Below the pieces are notes generated by a model that worked only from the letters and a program-made list of their open reading frames with translations, searched no databases and was not told where the DNA came from. The translations under genes and the position numbers were made by a program. From NCBI GenBank assembly GCA_902702965.1, contig CACRXP010000021.1, positions 2,157,574 through 2,221,573 of the forward strand: a stretch of 64,000 bases of DNA, in the 5' to 3' direction. Source of the stretch: Spirometra erinaceieuropaei (lineage: Eukaryota; Platyhelminthes; Cestoda; Diphyllobothriidea; Diphyllobothriidae). This document shows, in pieces, positions 22,662-33,562 of this stretch (the first letter of the stretch is position 1; each line of letters begins with the position of its first letter).

Positions 22662-25134
22662 TTTCTTATTTAAGTAGAAGCCTGATCTGAAATTTAAATC
22701 ATATTACCAGACTGCAAACCTTTTGTTTACGTGTTTACAGATATATTAAGACAATAGTCCGGTCCACACCGTCTATATGCTTAAAACAAATATCTGAGCA
22801 ATGCAACAATATGCGGAAGCTCATTCTGGAACTGTTTATATTTTCTCGACTGACCCTGACCACTGATTCTTTACCCTCATCCTGAACAGATGATTACAAC
22901 TGACACTAAAATTGTCCCTTGTTTTGAGCCTTCGTCGGCCTTCGCAACTACTAAATGATCACTACGAAATCTGAACTGCAGTCAGTCTAAGGCGGTCCAT
23001 ACAGTTTAGATTGGATGTGACGAACCATTTTCTTCAAACCTGCCTATTTTTATTTTGACAGTACTTTTTGAAGAAGTACGCTTGAACGCCCATAGGGTGT
23101 GTCCCAGTTTGTGTTCACACGTTAACCCCGACTTACCCTTTGAGAAGGCTAGATAGAGTGATAAAAAACTCATACGGAAGTCCCGTTTGAATGATGGTCG
23201 AAACCGGACTACAGTCACGACGTTGCTTATTTCCGGGTGGCATTCATCTTCCACTAGGCAATGAGCCGTGTGAAGATACTCAATAAGGAATGGGTTGCCT
23301 TGAAGCAACAGAAATCACCAGACGCCACACAGTGAGAATTTCCACTACTGCACGCGATCTGTACGCGCGGCCTCAGGCCTACATGATGGATGGGCTGATG
23401 GGACCCGATAACCCGGCGTCCGGATAGGCAACGTGCGGGATTTGTGACTCGACATACGCCGGTCAAGTAGAAAGGCGCACGAGACTGCTGTCCCACGCAC
23501 AGGCATGTCACTCCATGTGCCTCAGCGCAGGAAGATCAACACAAACAAAAGATGCTTAGAACGTTTCTGTAATGCATTCTGATAAACAAACAAGGAGCTA
23601 TTGGGAAGGCCTTCAACACTGGTTGCAAAAACCCAACCGACACGAGTATAAGACTTTGATCGTTCGAGAAACCTCCGGATCTAAATGTGCCGAGGAAGCA
23701 ACACGGGTCGTTAAAAGGTCTGAATATAAACGGCCGCTTACTAACTCCCGGGGTTTTTCAGTATCTCTTCTAAAAATAAAGATGCCGTCACTTGTGGAAT
23801 ACGTCGTTCTGTGAGGCCTTCCGTCTCAGCATGCCAAAATGAAAACTTTGTCTCCCCAATGGTTACTCAGAACACCTAGATCCACTTTAAAGTAAAGGAC
23901 TTTTCAAAGATGATCCACAGGTAATCGCAAGCTTTCCGGTCTGGCTGTTGATGGTCACTGCGGCGGAAACTGGCATCGAGGTCCAGTTTGTCTCCAGGCC
24001 TGAAAGAATAATTCGAGAATTGACATATATGAGGACGTGGAAATATGTAGGCCGGAATTGTGATAACTGACAGTAGGTTACCTTACAGAAGCACGGACCC
24101 CATGCGCAGGATATTTACTTAGCATTGCTCAGATGACTCTATAGACTGCATGTACCCCACATATAATACAGTGTCTTTGAAGCTTCACTAAAGATTAAAG
24201 ATCCGTACGCAGTGTATCCCACACATAAAAGGGCGTTTGGTCTTCTGCTAAAAAGTCGACGTAGATCGGTTCGATTTTTTGTATGTGGGAGAGATTAATA
24301 AGTCGCAGCTTTCAGGGCGGGTGATATTTTATCATACGGTGGTCTTCCAGAATGTCAGGTGATCGGGATGGTCAGCATACCTCATAGCGTGCCAGAATTG
24401 CATCATATTTGACCCGAGATTGCGACATGTCCTAAGTGGTTAGTGTGTCAAAGTTGAATCGGTTGCCACGGTTGCATAAACAAGTGTCGACGGCTGTGTC
24501 ATTGGTCCTCACAAGTCGCCTTTTCCTCAAAATAAACTGTGTTCATTCGCCGTATTTTGCGCATGTCTAGGGAAGTGCGGCCGACCGTTGTACGCAATAG
24601 TTCTTAGTGCCAGGGAAGCCGAACAACACCGGATGAGATCAAAAGCCCTGGCGGTTAGCGACACTGCAGTTCATTCAGTGACGTACTCATCCCCAAGTTT
24701 CCAGACAGCACAATTACGAGGATTATAAAATATTCATGGTTCTGCGACCATTGAAAGCCCCGACCTAGTCGACGTTCTACATGGTGTTGCGAAGGAGTCC
24801 AGTTGACGGCCATTTCAACGGGACTGATAAGTGACACAAGGTGGTCTTCTCAAATGAAAAAAATCACGCCTGTGATATTTCCTTACATGATGTAGGTCGT
24901 GTGGTCGACACCTGCCGTAGACGGTCGTGTGAAGGCAGAAATGTGTCGATATCGGAAGCATTTGCCTTACGTAAGAAGTTGAAAGTAGTGTTTTTGTATA
25001 AGAAGTAGCATTAGATATTAATCGGTCCATTCTTAAGTGTAGAAGATAAATGCCTACACGTTATATACGCCAATCTAGTAAGAGGAATCATCTTACCCAT
25101 GAAGATTCAGCTTAATTTTGAATTGTTATTGGCA

Positions 25135-26178
25135 GTTGCGTATATTGTTACAGAAATATTTTGTCTCATGAGATGTTAACCGATATTCTGAGTTATGTTT
25201 TCGAATCGATATTATTACTTAAGCAGATTTGTCATATTGGTTATTATGAAGCATTGTCCTAGAATATTTCAGTCATGCCAGGATGCTGGCAGTGGAATCA
25301 ATTTTTTGACTGTCTGCAAGGACTGCACCCTGTTGGAATGACCACTTAAGTTGTATGCATATTTCCTATCGACTTTCGATGCTCTTAAAAATTCGATCGT
25401 ATTTTACAGAATATCCGCACAAAAGATTCTTCCTTTTAGTAATGTTGTAGCACACTACGTCTCTTTGAATTTCTTTACTTGAAGAAATGCTGCCTTCCGC
25501 TTTTAACAAAGTGCCTAATAATCACATTTTTAAGACCATGAAATGCCCACTAATGTTACTTATAAAGTACATAATCTTTGTCCATATTCATTTCTATGGC
25601 AGGATGTACACAGCATGTACGTTGGAAACCCTGAATATCAGGTGAGAGTAAATAGTATTTAGGAATTGAAAAGTTTTTAAAAACCAAATGGTATCGTCTC
25701 TTCAATTAAAACTCTAAAGATGACGTTATTTGTTATCAATTGTAAGCAAGAAAAAATACATACATAAAATACATTGAAATATATACGTTTTGAAAGGTAG
25801 GCATCCCGAGCGCTATATGTCGAAGAGTGATAAATAAATAAATAAAAAGCACATAAAAGAAAATTAACAAATAATAACTCAAACATACAAAATAAATAAA
25901 TTTAAAAAAATTTAAACATACACAGAATATATTTAAATATATAACGGCATAGAATAGCAAAGCTAAAAATGTAAACTGATTAAGCGGTCACTTCTTACGG
26001 AGTGTGGTGTTCGCAGACGGACGAGAAGAAGCTCATTTAAGAGCCGGCATGCTCGCGTGTTTGAAATATCGTTCAATTATGTTTCCCGGTAATTAGTGAC
26101 ACTATCCTTCTTAATGTTGGTGTGCTAAAAAGCACATTTTCAAATTTCTGTTAACATTTCACGAGATTGGAGATTTGC
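25135..26178. mobile_element. Foldback MITE, copy 2 (in duplication copy B)
   Basis: Duplicate of the MITE at 13606-14642. The left end is near 25165 (TCATGAGATGTTAACC) and the right end near 26150. It has the same AT-rich interruption, which has diverged in length from copy A. About 320 bp of the interior (25334-25660) differ from copy A by only one base in my reading. Confidence 0.6.
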
Positions 26179-26999
26179 AAGCGTATGCCAACACATTTAT
26201 GCCAAAGATTTTTTTCAGGCCATTAGAGCAGAATGCTTATTCAGGCCTTCAGACATCCTTCTCAATTGCTGGCCTTTGTGACGCAATACGAATTAAGGAC
26301 GCACGACCTTTCAAAAATAACAGTGTAGTGCACATATGGTCCAGAGTTCAAAATGGTGGATGAGACAATCATATTGAGGAAACCGCCTGGTTAACTCTGA
26401 GGGCCGATCTTCCATCGACAGAGCATTTACGATGGTTGGTATTCTGGCTTGTATATCGCAGCAACCGAACTTCTCTCTCAGGATCGACCTAAGGAAACCA
26501 CTCAGAGGGTGCAGATTGTTTTGAGTGAGGCATAAATTGGAAGTTTGATTAACAGCAGGAGTGCATGTTGTGTTACAGTTCTGAATTCGAACAGCGAAAA
26601 CAGAGTTTGAATGAGCACGCCATTTTTAGACAACTAATGTCTAACCATTCTAATTATCCGACACATTTTAATGATCCATTTGTGATAAGCCTTTTGTTGA
26701 GCTTAAAGTTGTCACCCTATACCTTCTGGATCAAGAAATGAAAAACAGCCGAATTTGTGGCCAAAATTAGTGTTTCTGCATTTGTGGGACAAAGTGTGTG
26801 TGTCAAAGTCGTTAATCAGGGGTCACGCATAATGCCGTCTTAGCAACGAATCGACATCTCAGAGAGGACGGCATTATTCAGTAGGTAGGAAAATGGAAAA
26901 TGTACACTGCGGCCAGTGTTTTAAATAGTGACTACTTAATCCTTGTTAGTAGCACAACGGACACTAAGGGGTGAGTGTGGGGCAAGAAATCCCGCAAAA

Positions 27000-27760
27000 T
27001 TTAACCTGAAGATTCCGCGCCATTTGACCTACTCAGTTTTGTGTGCCGTAGTAGGTGTGCCCACTGAATATACAAACGAAGAGATTTTCACCAGCTTGAC
27101 TGAACACAATCCTGCCATTTGGGGAGGGTGTGTAGTGATCAAGCGGCCGGAGTAAGTGCACTGATCGCTACCATTATTGGGTCAGATCCCAAGTTGAAGG
27201 GAGACTGTAGAAGGCACCAGAATGTGAGGTTTATTGTACACAGAACCCGGAGTTGGCCTCTCGGGCGACAGTGGCCACTGGCGAAGCCAGGGCTGATGTT
27301 GACTGCGTCCAGTCATGCCTGAGAGTCCCTGAGATAGTGGTGGCAGCCGCTTTTGTAGGCTCGTGGGCCAAGCTCAAGTGGTGTCGAGTCAGAGTATGTT
27401 GCATTTGCCGAGGGGTGGTGTACCAGTGGCTTGTTTTGCTGGTTGCAGGGGGTGGCGTGTTCAAGTGGCCGCATGGGCGGCTGCGACTGCGCGGACGCAG
27501 GTATGCCCGAGCTGTTGGTCGTGTGACTTCAGGTCAGCGCGTCTGGGACGGCTCGTTGTAAAGGGTGAATGACCTTGAAACAACGATGTCTTGAACAATG
27601 ACGCCAGACCGGTTATGATGGCTGGCTGCCACAGGTATTCAATAGAGAGTATAGTGAGTAAACACATTAGTAGTACACACATACGCGCTAGCATCGGCGC
27701 AAACACGTGCACACAGTGGGGCTGGTAACAGCAGTAGGCCAGCACACGCACAAGGACTGC
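27000..27760. other. GC-rich repeated block (copy B)
   Basis: Counterpart of 15480-16210. Near 27040 it carries about 30 bp absent from copy A. ORFs on both strands parallel those of copy A and have no recognised domain. Confidence 0.4.
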
Positions 27761-27769
27761 GTGAGCGTT

Positions 27770-28245
27770 GCAGGCCTCATTCTGGAGGCGTCTGCTGTGC
27801 CAGGATTAGCAAACCAGGGTGATATGCGCTAGCAGTTCTCTAACAACTTGTTCCCCGCCGGTAGATTCGTTTGCGCGACCTCCGAGCATAGGGGCCGTAA
27901 GCACGACTGCCCAATCATCATCGTCCCTCTGACCCGTTGTTGTGCTGGTGTTGGTAAAAAATCCTAGTCATTTGTTGTGTGGACTAGTGGGACGCCAAGG
28001 TTCGGACTCGACCGCGCCCTCCACCTGCCCCCTCCCCAACTCCCGTCTTCTTGACTGTGTCATGACACCGGACTCAGACTGGGGAGGAGCAGCAAGTCTA
28101 CACTGACTATAAGCCAATTCATACGCAAGTCACCGTGCCTGCTTTAATTTGCTGGACATTGTCTGATGCGACAATCGAACTGCCACAGTTAGTACAGTTC
28201 AATGAGTTTAACACAATAGGACATGGCAAGTTTTGATATCGAGTA
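27770..28245 (+). repeat. RTE-type retrotransposon leader fragment (copy B)
   Basis: Counterpart of 16211-16740, with the shared blocks GATTCGTTTGCGCGACC, TTCTTGACT and GCAAGTCACCGTGCC. Small deletions have removed about 50 bp at the left and about 16 bp near 28090 compared with copy A. Confidence 0.6.
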
Positions 28246-28283
28246 CAGAATAGCCGACTGTGTCTGAAAACTGTCTTTTGCAG

Positions 28284-28591
28284 TAAGGTCGGCAGGAACA
28301 GCACCCGCTCCTCTCATTAAGCTTCAGAAGTTCAGACAGGCTAACGATGTTGACGGTTATTTAATCCGAGTCCGTTCTTTAAAATTTTTGAACAAATCTT
28401 TCTTTGGATGGTTTCCTTCGACCGAACACTACATCTGTCTCATGATTACTCAAACTAACCGGCATTTGTACTCCTTGGAGGAGCTGGGCCTCTTTCGTCA
28501 ACTTATTACAAAACAGGACATTAACGAGCGCTTTAATTCTGAGCACAGATCGGTGGCCAGCGTTCATTTCCAACCTTTCTAACGCAATAAA
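28284..28591 (+). CDS. Candidate 3'-terminal exon with polyA signal (copy B)
   Basis: Same acceptor, reading frame, TAA (28580-28582) and AATAAA (28586-28591) as copy A at 16778-17085, with no base difference that I can find inside the exon. The first mismatch downstream is at 28632-28636. The identity extends into flanking non-coding sequence, so it reflects recent homogenisation as much as constraint. Function unknown. Confidence 0.4.
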
Positions 28592-29502
28592 TGTAGAAAA
28601 ATAGCAACAAGGAGTCGTTGCAAGCAAGTATTGAACGAGTATACAGACCATTAAGGGTTTATTGGGCTTTCCAGATGACCAGTTCCGAAGATGGGATCCG
28701 TGCATTTCAGGATGCAGAGAGAAAAGAATGCTTCCACCATCGCACGAATAACTTCTTGAGCAGTTATCACCAGGACTGCTGTGATTTAGTCATTTAGAAA
28801 TTGACGCAGAATGTCTTCATCATCATCAGTCCCAGGGGACGCGCGAGGTATTAGGTTATTAGCACTGAACATCGCACTGTGCAAGCCGCAACGCTTAAAT
28901 TAACGTGTAGTCTTTGAAAAAAGCGGACTAAAATATTATGCATGACAGGAATGCTGTTGTTCTGCAGGCTGCAGACACTACGTAATTATTTATGTCTCTA
29001 AAATGTAGCCTAGTAAAATTTTGTATTTTGGTAACAAAACATCTGCACTTATAAAATTTAAACGATTTCTCTTATATGCTGGGGCATTATTGAATTTTGA
29101 CCAATTTTTAGTAAAGCAGCCTTTTGATCAGATGTGGGATGGGCGACTATAAAAGCTCCGTTTTGGCACATAGGAAAGCATATTGCCATGGCAAGAAACC
29201 TGTAACATAAAATTCGCGATCCGTGAACTCACTTGGTAACTGACAACGGTCTCTAGTTTTAAGAAAAGTATATGACAGGCTATACTTCGCATTCTCAGTT
29301 TAATAAACTTTCTCATTCGGCAGACACTGAGAAATCAAATCAGCGTTGTACGCGTGTCTTATGTCAAAACACAAGCGCATCATGTGTCATACTTTGCGAA
29401 ATAATATCTGAAATCTAAGAAAAATAAAACACCACCCAAAACAAATTTATTAAACTGTCGAGATTCCGACGAGCTTGGTCGGATAACCATTGCCAAAGCT
29501 TG

Positions 29503-29507
29503 AAGAA

Positions 29508-29539
<32 letters not shown>

Positions 29540-29540
29540 A
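29503..29540 (+). repeat. AAG/AGA microsatellite
   Basis: About a dozen AAG-type units, interrupted by GGA, lie at the left edge of the PLE insertion. They may derive from the CTTCTTC that follows the hammerhead in other copies. Confidence 0.8.
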
Positions 29541-29558
29541 ACGATCGCTGGGACAAGA

Positions 29559-29615
29559 GCTTTATTAGCCTGACGTTTCGGATTCCTGCTGGAACCCATC
29601 ATCAGAGACGAAAGC
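29559..29615 (-). ncRNA. Hammerhead ribozyme (PLE), intact core
   Basis: The minus strand reads, 5' to 3': stem I arm GCTTT..GTCT, core CTGATGA, a single U, stem II GGGTTCC-AGCA-GGAATCC (7 bp), GAAA, then CGTC and the second stem I arm AGGC..AAAGC. All conserved core bases are present. Stem III is reduced to the self-complementary ACGU, as in hammerheads that act as dimers. The predicted cut follows the C of GUC. It lies just outside the 5' end of the PLE body and in opposite orientation to it. Confidence 0.8.
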
Positions 29616-29697
29616 AGATACGGGTGATTCATACACAAGGGTCTGCAGTATTTACAGGATGCAGTAGCCATACCTATGAAAATCCACGGTTGCCGCC

Positions 29698-30216
29698 TTG
29701 ATCAGGGTCCGTTACACAGGGTGTGATGGCTGTTTGATAGCGCAAACTAACTTCGGAGAAACCAGAGGACAGCTCCGGACGAGAATGACCGAACACGCTG
29801 CAGCGGTGCGGAGAAATGACGCTAGCTTTCAAGTTGCTGCTCATTCGACGAGATCGAGCCAACCATTTAAATTCGAAGAGGCCGAAGTGCTCGCAAGAGG
29901 TGACAACCGCGTGAGCTGGGAGTTGCTTGAGTCATGGTTTGCTGGCCCCCAGTCCATTAACAAGTTCAATGATCTTCCCATTACGTACTCGGTGCTGAGA
30001 CTTCGCCTAGACGGAGTAATTGGCCTCGCGGGGAGCAAACAGGTGAACACGTTTCCCAACACCAGGGTCCATGCGTCAGATGGTCGAGCAATCATCACCC
30101 AAACATCCAACGCACGTGATGAAAATGCAGCAATTAACGATGTGAATGTCGGACATCAAACAGCCATCTCACTACGTGCAGCGAACCCCCATGAAGGTTG
30201 CAACCGTGAATATTAA
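29698..30216 (+). CDS. PLE lineage 1 GIY-YIG endonuclease C-terminal ORF
   Basis: A 172-codon open frame covering the end of a Penelope-like element. The first motif is damaged (VRYTGCDGCLIAQ where VVYRI-CSCG is expected) and the YIG motif is altered to NFGETRG. The catalytic-region Arg and Glu-His are kept (RTRMTEHAAAVRRNDAS). The long C-terminal extension follows: FKFEEAEVLARGDNRVSWELLESWFAG (read in two parts), then INKFNDLPITYSVLRLRLDG and SDGRAIITQTSNARDE. There is no RT domain upstream, so this is a 5'-truncated insertion that cannot retrotranspose alone. The stop lies about 60 bp upstream of the hammerhead. The ATG is probably not a true start. Confidence 0.7.
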   Translation: MIRVRYTGCDGCLIAQTNFGETRGQLRTRMTEHAAAVRRNDASFQVAAHSTRSSQPFKFEEAEVLARGDNRVSWELLESWFAGPQSINKFNDLPITYSVLRLRLDGVIGLAGSKQVNTFPNTRVHASDGRAIITQTSNARDENAAINDVNVGHQTAISLRAANPHEGCNREY

Positions 30217-30277
30217 TAGGCATGGCGACTGCATCCTGTAAATACTGCAGCCCCTTATGCATGAACCACCCATATCT

Positions 30278-30333
30278 GCTTTTCTCTCTGATGCTGGGTT
30301 CGGGCAGGAATCCGAAACGTCAGGCGGATAAAG
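30278..30333 (+). ncRNA. Hammerhead ribozyme (PLE), one core mutation
   Basis: Plus strand: stem I arm GCTTT..CTCT, CTGATGC (last core A replaced by C), stem II GGGTTC/GGAATCC, GAAACGTC, AGGC..AAAG. This is the 3' terminal ribozyme of the PLE insertion at 29.5-30.4 kb. The changed core base should lower or abolish cleavage. Confidence 0.75.
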
Positions 30334-30439
30334 TTCTTGTTCCAGCGATCGTGTCTCCTTCTTCAAGACTGCTTCCTGGGACTCGTCTCTTCGCTTCTAT
30401 TGGCATTGCAAAAACGTTGAATAGAGAAATCTGACACAA

Positions 30440-30900
30440 ATGCAAACGACGTGCCGAGATATTCGACGTTGGGCAGATCGATTTTTCAATTTCTCACGAC
30501 CTCGGCGTTTTGGCAGAGATTGGGTAGACGCACGTGTTATGACTCATCACCTCGATGAAGGGTAATTGGACCTCTGTATGATTTGTTAGATTCTATAGGT
30601 CTTGTTCGCCCTTTCTGGTGATTTCGTTATCGGATTTTGTCTACGTGGTTTTTCCGAAGTTCTATGTGGCCGTCTTGCCTGGTCTTCTCCTACATAATGA
30701 CACGAGGCTTTATAAGCTGCAGTCAGATCTAAATACTTTGCGATGAGGATTTGGTATTTTTAATCTCACGACCCAGCTTTTAGTTGCTTCGTCATTCATT
30801 TGCCTCGGCCTCATTTGTTCACTCCACGTGGGTCGAAGCACGGCCATTCTCTCCTTTGTGTGGTACATGCAGAGAGCTTAGGCCGTATGGCAAGCTTTCT
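30440..30900 (-). pseudogene. PLE lineage 3 GIY-YIG C-terminal remnant (copy B)
   Basis: Duplicate of 18830-19260 with independent decay. The same order of fragments is readable on the minus strand, including the segment over 30695-30745 matching the LDLTAAYKAPRHYE region of copy A. Confidence 0.45.
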
Positions 30901-31301
30901 AGAAATTTAAGCAGAATTTACACGCCAGTCTCGGTTCCCTGTGCGTGCTTCGAGTCCTGCTTGCACCCTCTTTATTTTCTCAATCCAGCGAGTGACCAGG
31001 TTGTCCTATAGTGGTCATGCACTGTAAATTACCATGGGGTTCCCTCAGTGGCCTTCCAGTTGTGATTGCGCCCCCCCCCCCTTATCTCCAAATATAGCAA
31101 GTGCTTGTCTCGTGGAGAAGGGGGGGGTAATTATGTACACACCACCTTCACTCCCTTCCCTGCGCGTGCTTCGAGTTCTGTTTGCGCCCTATTCCCCTTC
31201 CTAACCCAGTGAGTGGCTGAATTAGGTATGTTAACTAATATGGTTTTAGTAAGCTAACTATATGGCATCATGAAGGAGTACACATGATCGCTGGGACAAG
31301 A

Positions 31302-31358
31302 CCCTTATTAGTCTGACGTTTCGGATTCCTGCGGAAACCCATCATCAGATACAAACCA
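31302..31358 (-). ncRNA. Hammerhead ribozyme (PLE), intact core
   Basis: Minus strand: CTGATGA, U, stem II GGGTTTC-CGCA-GGAATCC, GAAACGTC. The core is complete and stem II pairs over 7 bp including wobbles. The outer part of stem I is eroded (GGTTT against AATAAGG). It forms an inverted pair with 31365-31421; the pair is the duplication counterpart of the pair at 19.8 kb. Confidence 0.75.
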
Positions 31359-31364
31359 GTATCT

Positions 31365-31421
31365 GCTTTTGTCTCTGATAATCGGCTGGAGCAGGAACCC
31401 GAAACGTCAGGTTAATAAAGC
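31365..31421 (+). ncRNA. Hammerhead ribozyme (PLE), mutated core
   Basis: Plus strand: GCTTTTGTCT, CTGATAA (G to A in the core), an eroded stem II, GAAACGTC, AGGTTAATAAAGC. Stem I is well preserved. It is separated from the inverted partner by 6 bp. Confidence 0.7.
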
Positions 31422-32129
31422 TCTTATCCCAGCGATCGTGTCTCCTTCTTCACCGCTGCTTCCTGGAACTCATCTCTTCGCTCCTATTGGCATATGGTAT
31501 CAATAAAGTGGCAGCTTGTTCTATGGTTGCATCAGCTGGCGGCGAATTGTTGCATGTGATTGATGGACAAAACCTAATAAGACGGGTTGCAACAGCCGGG
31601 AAACCCCATGGGAGACTCGTTTAATGCAGGAAGTGGCTCTCCAGACTTCGGGCTGTTGCTTCTTTGGCCGTCTATTCGTTTTACTCCTGCTTTGCTCGAT
31701 AACATTGTTTAAGTACACATATTTAAACAATTATGCCTGATAGGAGTTAGTCAATGGCAGTATGTTCCCTTTGCATGTACACTTGTCCACCAAATGAGTA
31801 AGAGGTGTTTAACAAGCGTCATGGACGCCCGAGCAGATAACCGGACTTAAGGGACTTATGTCTCTTGTCAAAGTGTTCAGCCAGTATTTGACTGGCAATG
31901 TCGATCATTAGTTGTTATGACATCGACGTGAAGACATCAAAAGATACTACGGACTCCTTTGTCTCAAACCTCGGGTGTTTTATGCGTTAAGGGAACTGAC
32001 TTGCAGGAGCTACTCTTGTTAACCAGCCCTCGGCTAAAAACGTAAGACAAACAAACATTGCCAATAGAAGCGAACAGAAGAGTCCCAGGAAGCATTCGCG
32101 AAGAAGGAGACTCGATCGCTGGTACAAGA

Positions 32130-32186
32130 GCTTTATTAGCCTGACGTTTCGGATTCCTGCTCGAACCCACCATCAGAGATAAAAGC
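32130..32186 (-). ncRNA. Hammerhead ribozyme (PLE), one core mutation
   Basis: Minus strand: GCTTTTATCT, CTGATGG (last core A to G), stem II GGGTTCG-AGCA-GGAATCC, GAAACGTC, AGGCTAATAAAGC. Both stem I segments pair. It stands in inverted orientation about 130 bp upstream of the plus-strand PLE body at 32.32 kb, the same geometry as at 29.5 kb. Confidence 0.75.
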
Positions 32187-32319
32187 AGATACGAATGGTT
32201 CATGAACAAGGGGCTGCAATATTTATAGGATGAAGTCGCCATGCTACCTCATACCTATGTAGATTCACAGCGTTCACACTTCTTCATGGATTGTTGAACT
32301 CGGTGTTATGATTGCTCAA

Positions 32320-33180
32320 TGGTCCAAATCCTTCAGCTCCTTAACTTTTCTCACAAGACGTACCTCACGTTCGACGTGACAATCGATGAACAGGTTAAAG
32401 GCACACCAACAAGTTGCCCGATTTCGGGAATAATTGCGAGGCGGTCCTGCAGAGGTTAGAGTCTCTGGATTTCCAACACAACGGGCCGAGGTTCTGGGCC
32501 CGGTATGTAGATGATAACTGCGTAGTTGTCGACCAGGATCAATTGCTGACATTCAAAGAGCATCTCAACGCCGTCTTCCTCGTAAGCCACAAAGATTGTG
32601 GTTGACTACAGACCACATTTTTCAGGAAAGCGACATATACGACGCACGTAATGGATTTCAGTAGCAACCACTTAATCAGTCACAAACGTAGTCGTGTAAG
32701 GACGCTCTATCGGCATGTCGAAACGCACTGCAGTGAACAGGAAGACAAGATTGCCATACTACAATATCTCCAAAGGTTCTTCGAAGCCGATGGCTACCCG
32801 GGCAACTTCGTCAACTGGTGTATGAGCAATAGGGACGAAAGGCCTTACTGCACAGACACCAACTTTTGGCGAGCGTTTGCGTTTGTCAAGAACGTTTCGG
32901 AAGCTTTCGGCCGTCTTCTCGCACCACTTGGGGCTGGAGTTGCACACAGACCGGAGGCAACCATCAGGCGTCAGTTAATGAAACCGAAAGACTCACTGCC
33001 ACGGCAAGAAACGTCTGGAGTCGTTTATCGGATCTGGTGCAGTTGCGGAAAAGTAACTACGTCGGAAAAACCGGAAGAGAGCTCCGTCCGAGAATGGCCG
33101 AACACGCGGCAGCGGTGCGGAGAAATGACGCCAGCTCTCAAGATGCGGCTCATTTGACGACAGCCTTTGGCTGATAGGAT
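32320..33180 (+). pseudogene. PLE lineage 1: RT palm to GIY-YIG endonuclease
   Basis: The best-preserved lineage 1 body. It opens with HKTYLTFDVTIDEQVKGTP and CPISGIIA (RT motif equivalent to the PLE consensus GSPISGLIAE). A frameshift follows, then EAVLQRLESL, the catalytic RYVDDNCVVV near 32495-32525, a stop after SHKDCG, then SVTHK-like SHKRSRVRTLYRHVETHC, LQRFFEADGYPGNFVNWCM, and ATIRRQLMKPKD. The endonuclease reads TSGVVYRIWCSCGK, then a frameshift into KSNYVGKTGRELRPRMAEH. Both GIY and YIG motifs and the Arg and Glu-His are present. At least three lesions make it a pseudogene. The N-terminal half of the RT is missing. Confidence 0.85.
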
Positions 33181-33562
33181 GGAGTCAAAAGCAGTACCTT
33201 AAATTTGTTTATACATCTGCCGACCAAGGGAAAAAAGGTGTTTATACACTGTTGTAGATGCTCGGACAGATGTTTGGGGATTCACGGTGCTTGTGTCTCT
33301 CGTCAAAATGTTTAGGCAGTTTTCAGTCCACAACCTTTATGCTGGTTGACATGGGATCGGTAGGAAGAATAAAACGACATTAAGTGACACCACAGACGCA
33401 CATGGCCCATAGCTCAGGTGTTTTCTGCGTTTATCCAATTGACTTAAGGGAGCTGTTGGTGTTTGCGAGCCTGCAGCCAGAAACTTAAGGCAATTAAACA
33501 TCCACTTCGCAGAGCCATGTGGAGAAAGGCCACGGAGGTATGAAATTAATCGTGTTTTCAAA
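33165..33562 (+). repeat. PLE-downstream tract shared with 20670-21056
   Basis: About 390 bp following the GIY-YIG stop in both duplication copies, with blocks such as GTTTTCTGCGTTTA, CCAATTGACTTA and AACGACATTAAG. It contains no hammerhead and no ORF of note. It marks the right limit of the homology between the duplication copies. Confidence 0.7.

Larger units (their letters stand above)
29489..30421 (+). mobile_element. PLE lineage 1 insertion with TSD and two hammerheads
   Basis: A 0.9-kb insertion present only in duplication copy B. The imperfect direct repeats ATTGCCAAAGCTTGAA (29489-29504) and ATTGCAAAAACGTTGAA (30405-30421) flank it. Copy A has the uninterrupted site ATTACCAAAGCCTTAAA at 18780-18796. 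The order inside is: an AAG-rich microsatellite (29503-29540), a minus-strand terminal repeat with hammerhead (29541-29690), a plus-strand GIY-YIG ORF (29698-30216), then a plus-strand terminal repeat with hammerhead (30222-30404). This is a 5'-truncated PLE with an inverted terminal repeat at its 5' side. Confidence 0.8.
21898..33562 (+). repeat. Tandem segmental duplication, copy B
   Basis: Right copy of the duplication described at 10335-21056. Its left edge cuts into the reverse transcriptase that continues another 200 bp in copy A, so the edge is a rearrangement breakpoint and not the end of the element. Its right edge fades at a point equivalent to 21056, exactly where PLE lineage 2 starts in copy A. 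Divergence is uneven: long stretches are nearly identical and others carry many small indels. Confidence 0.9.
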
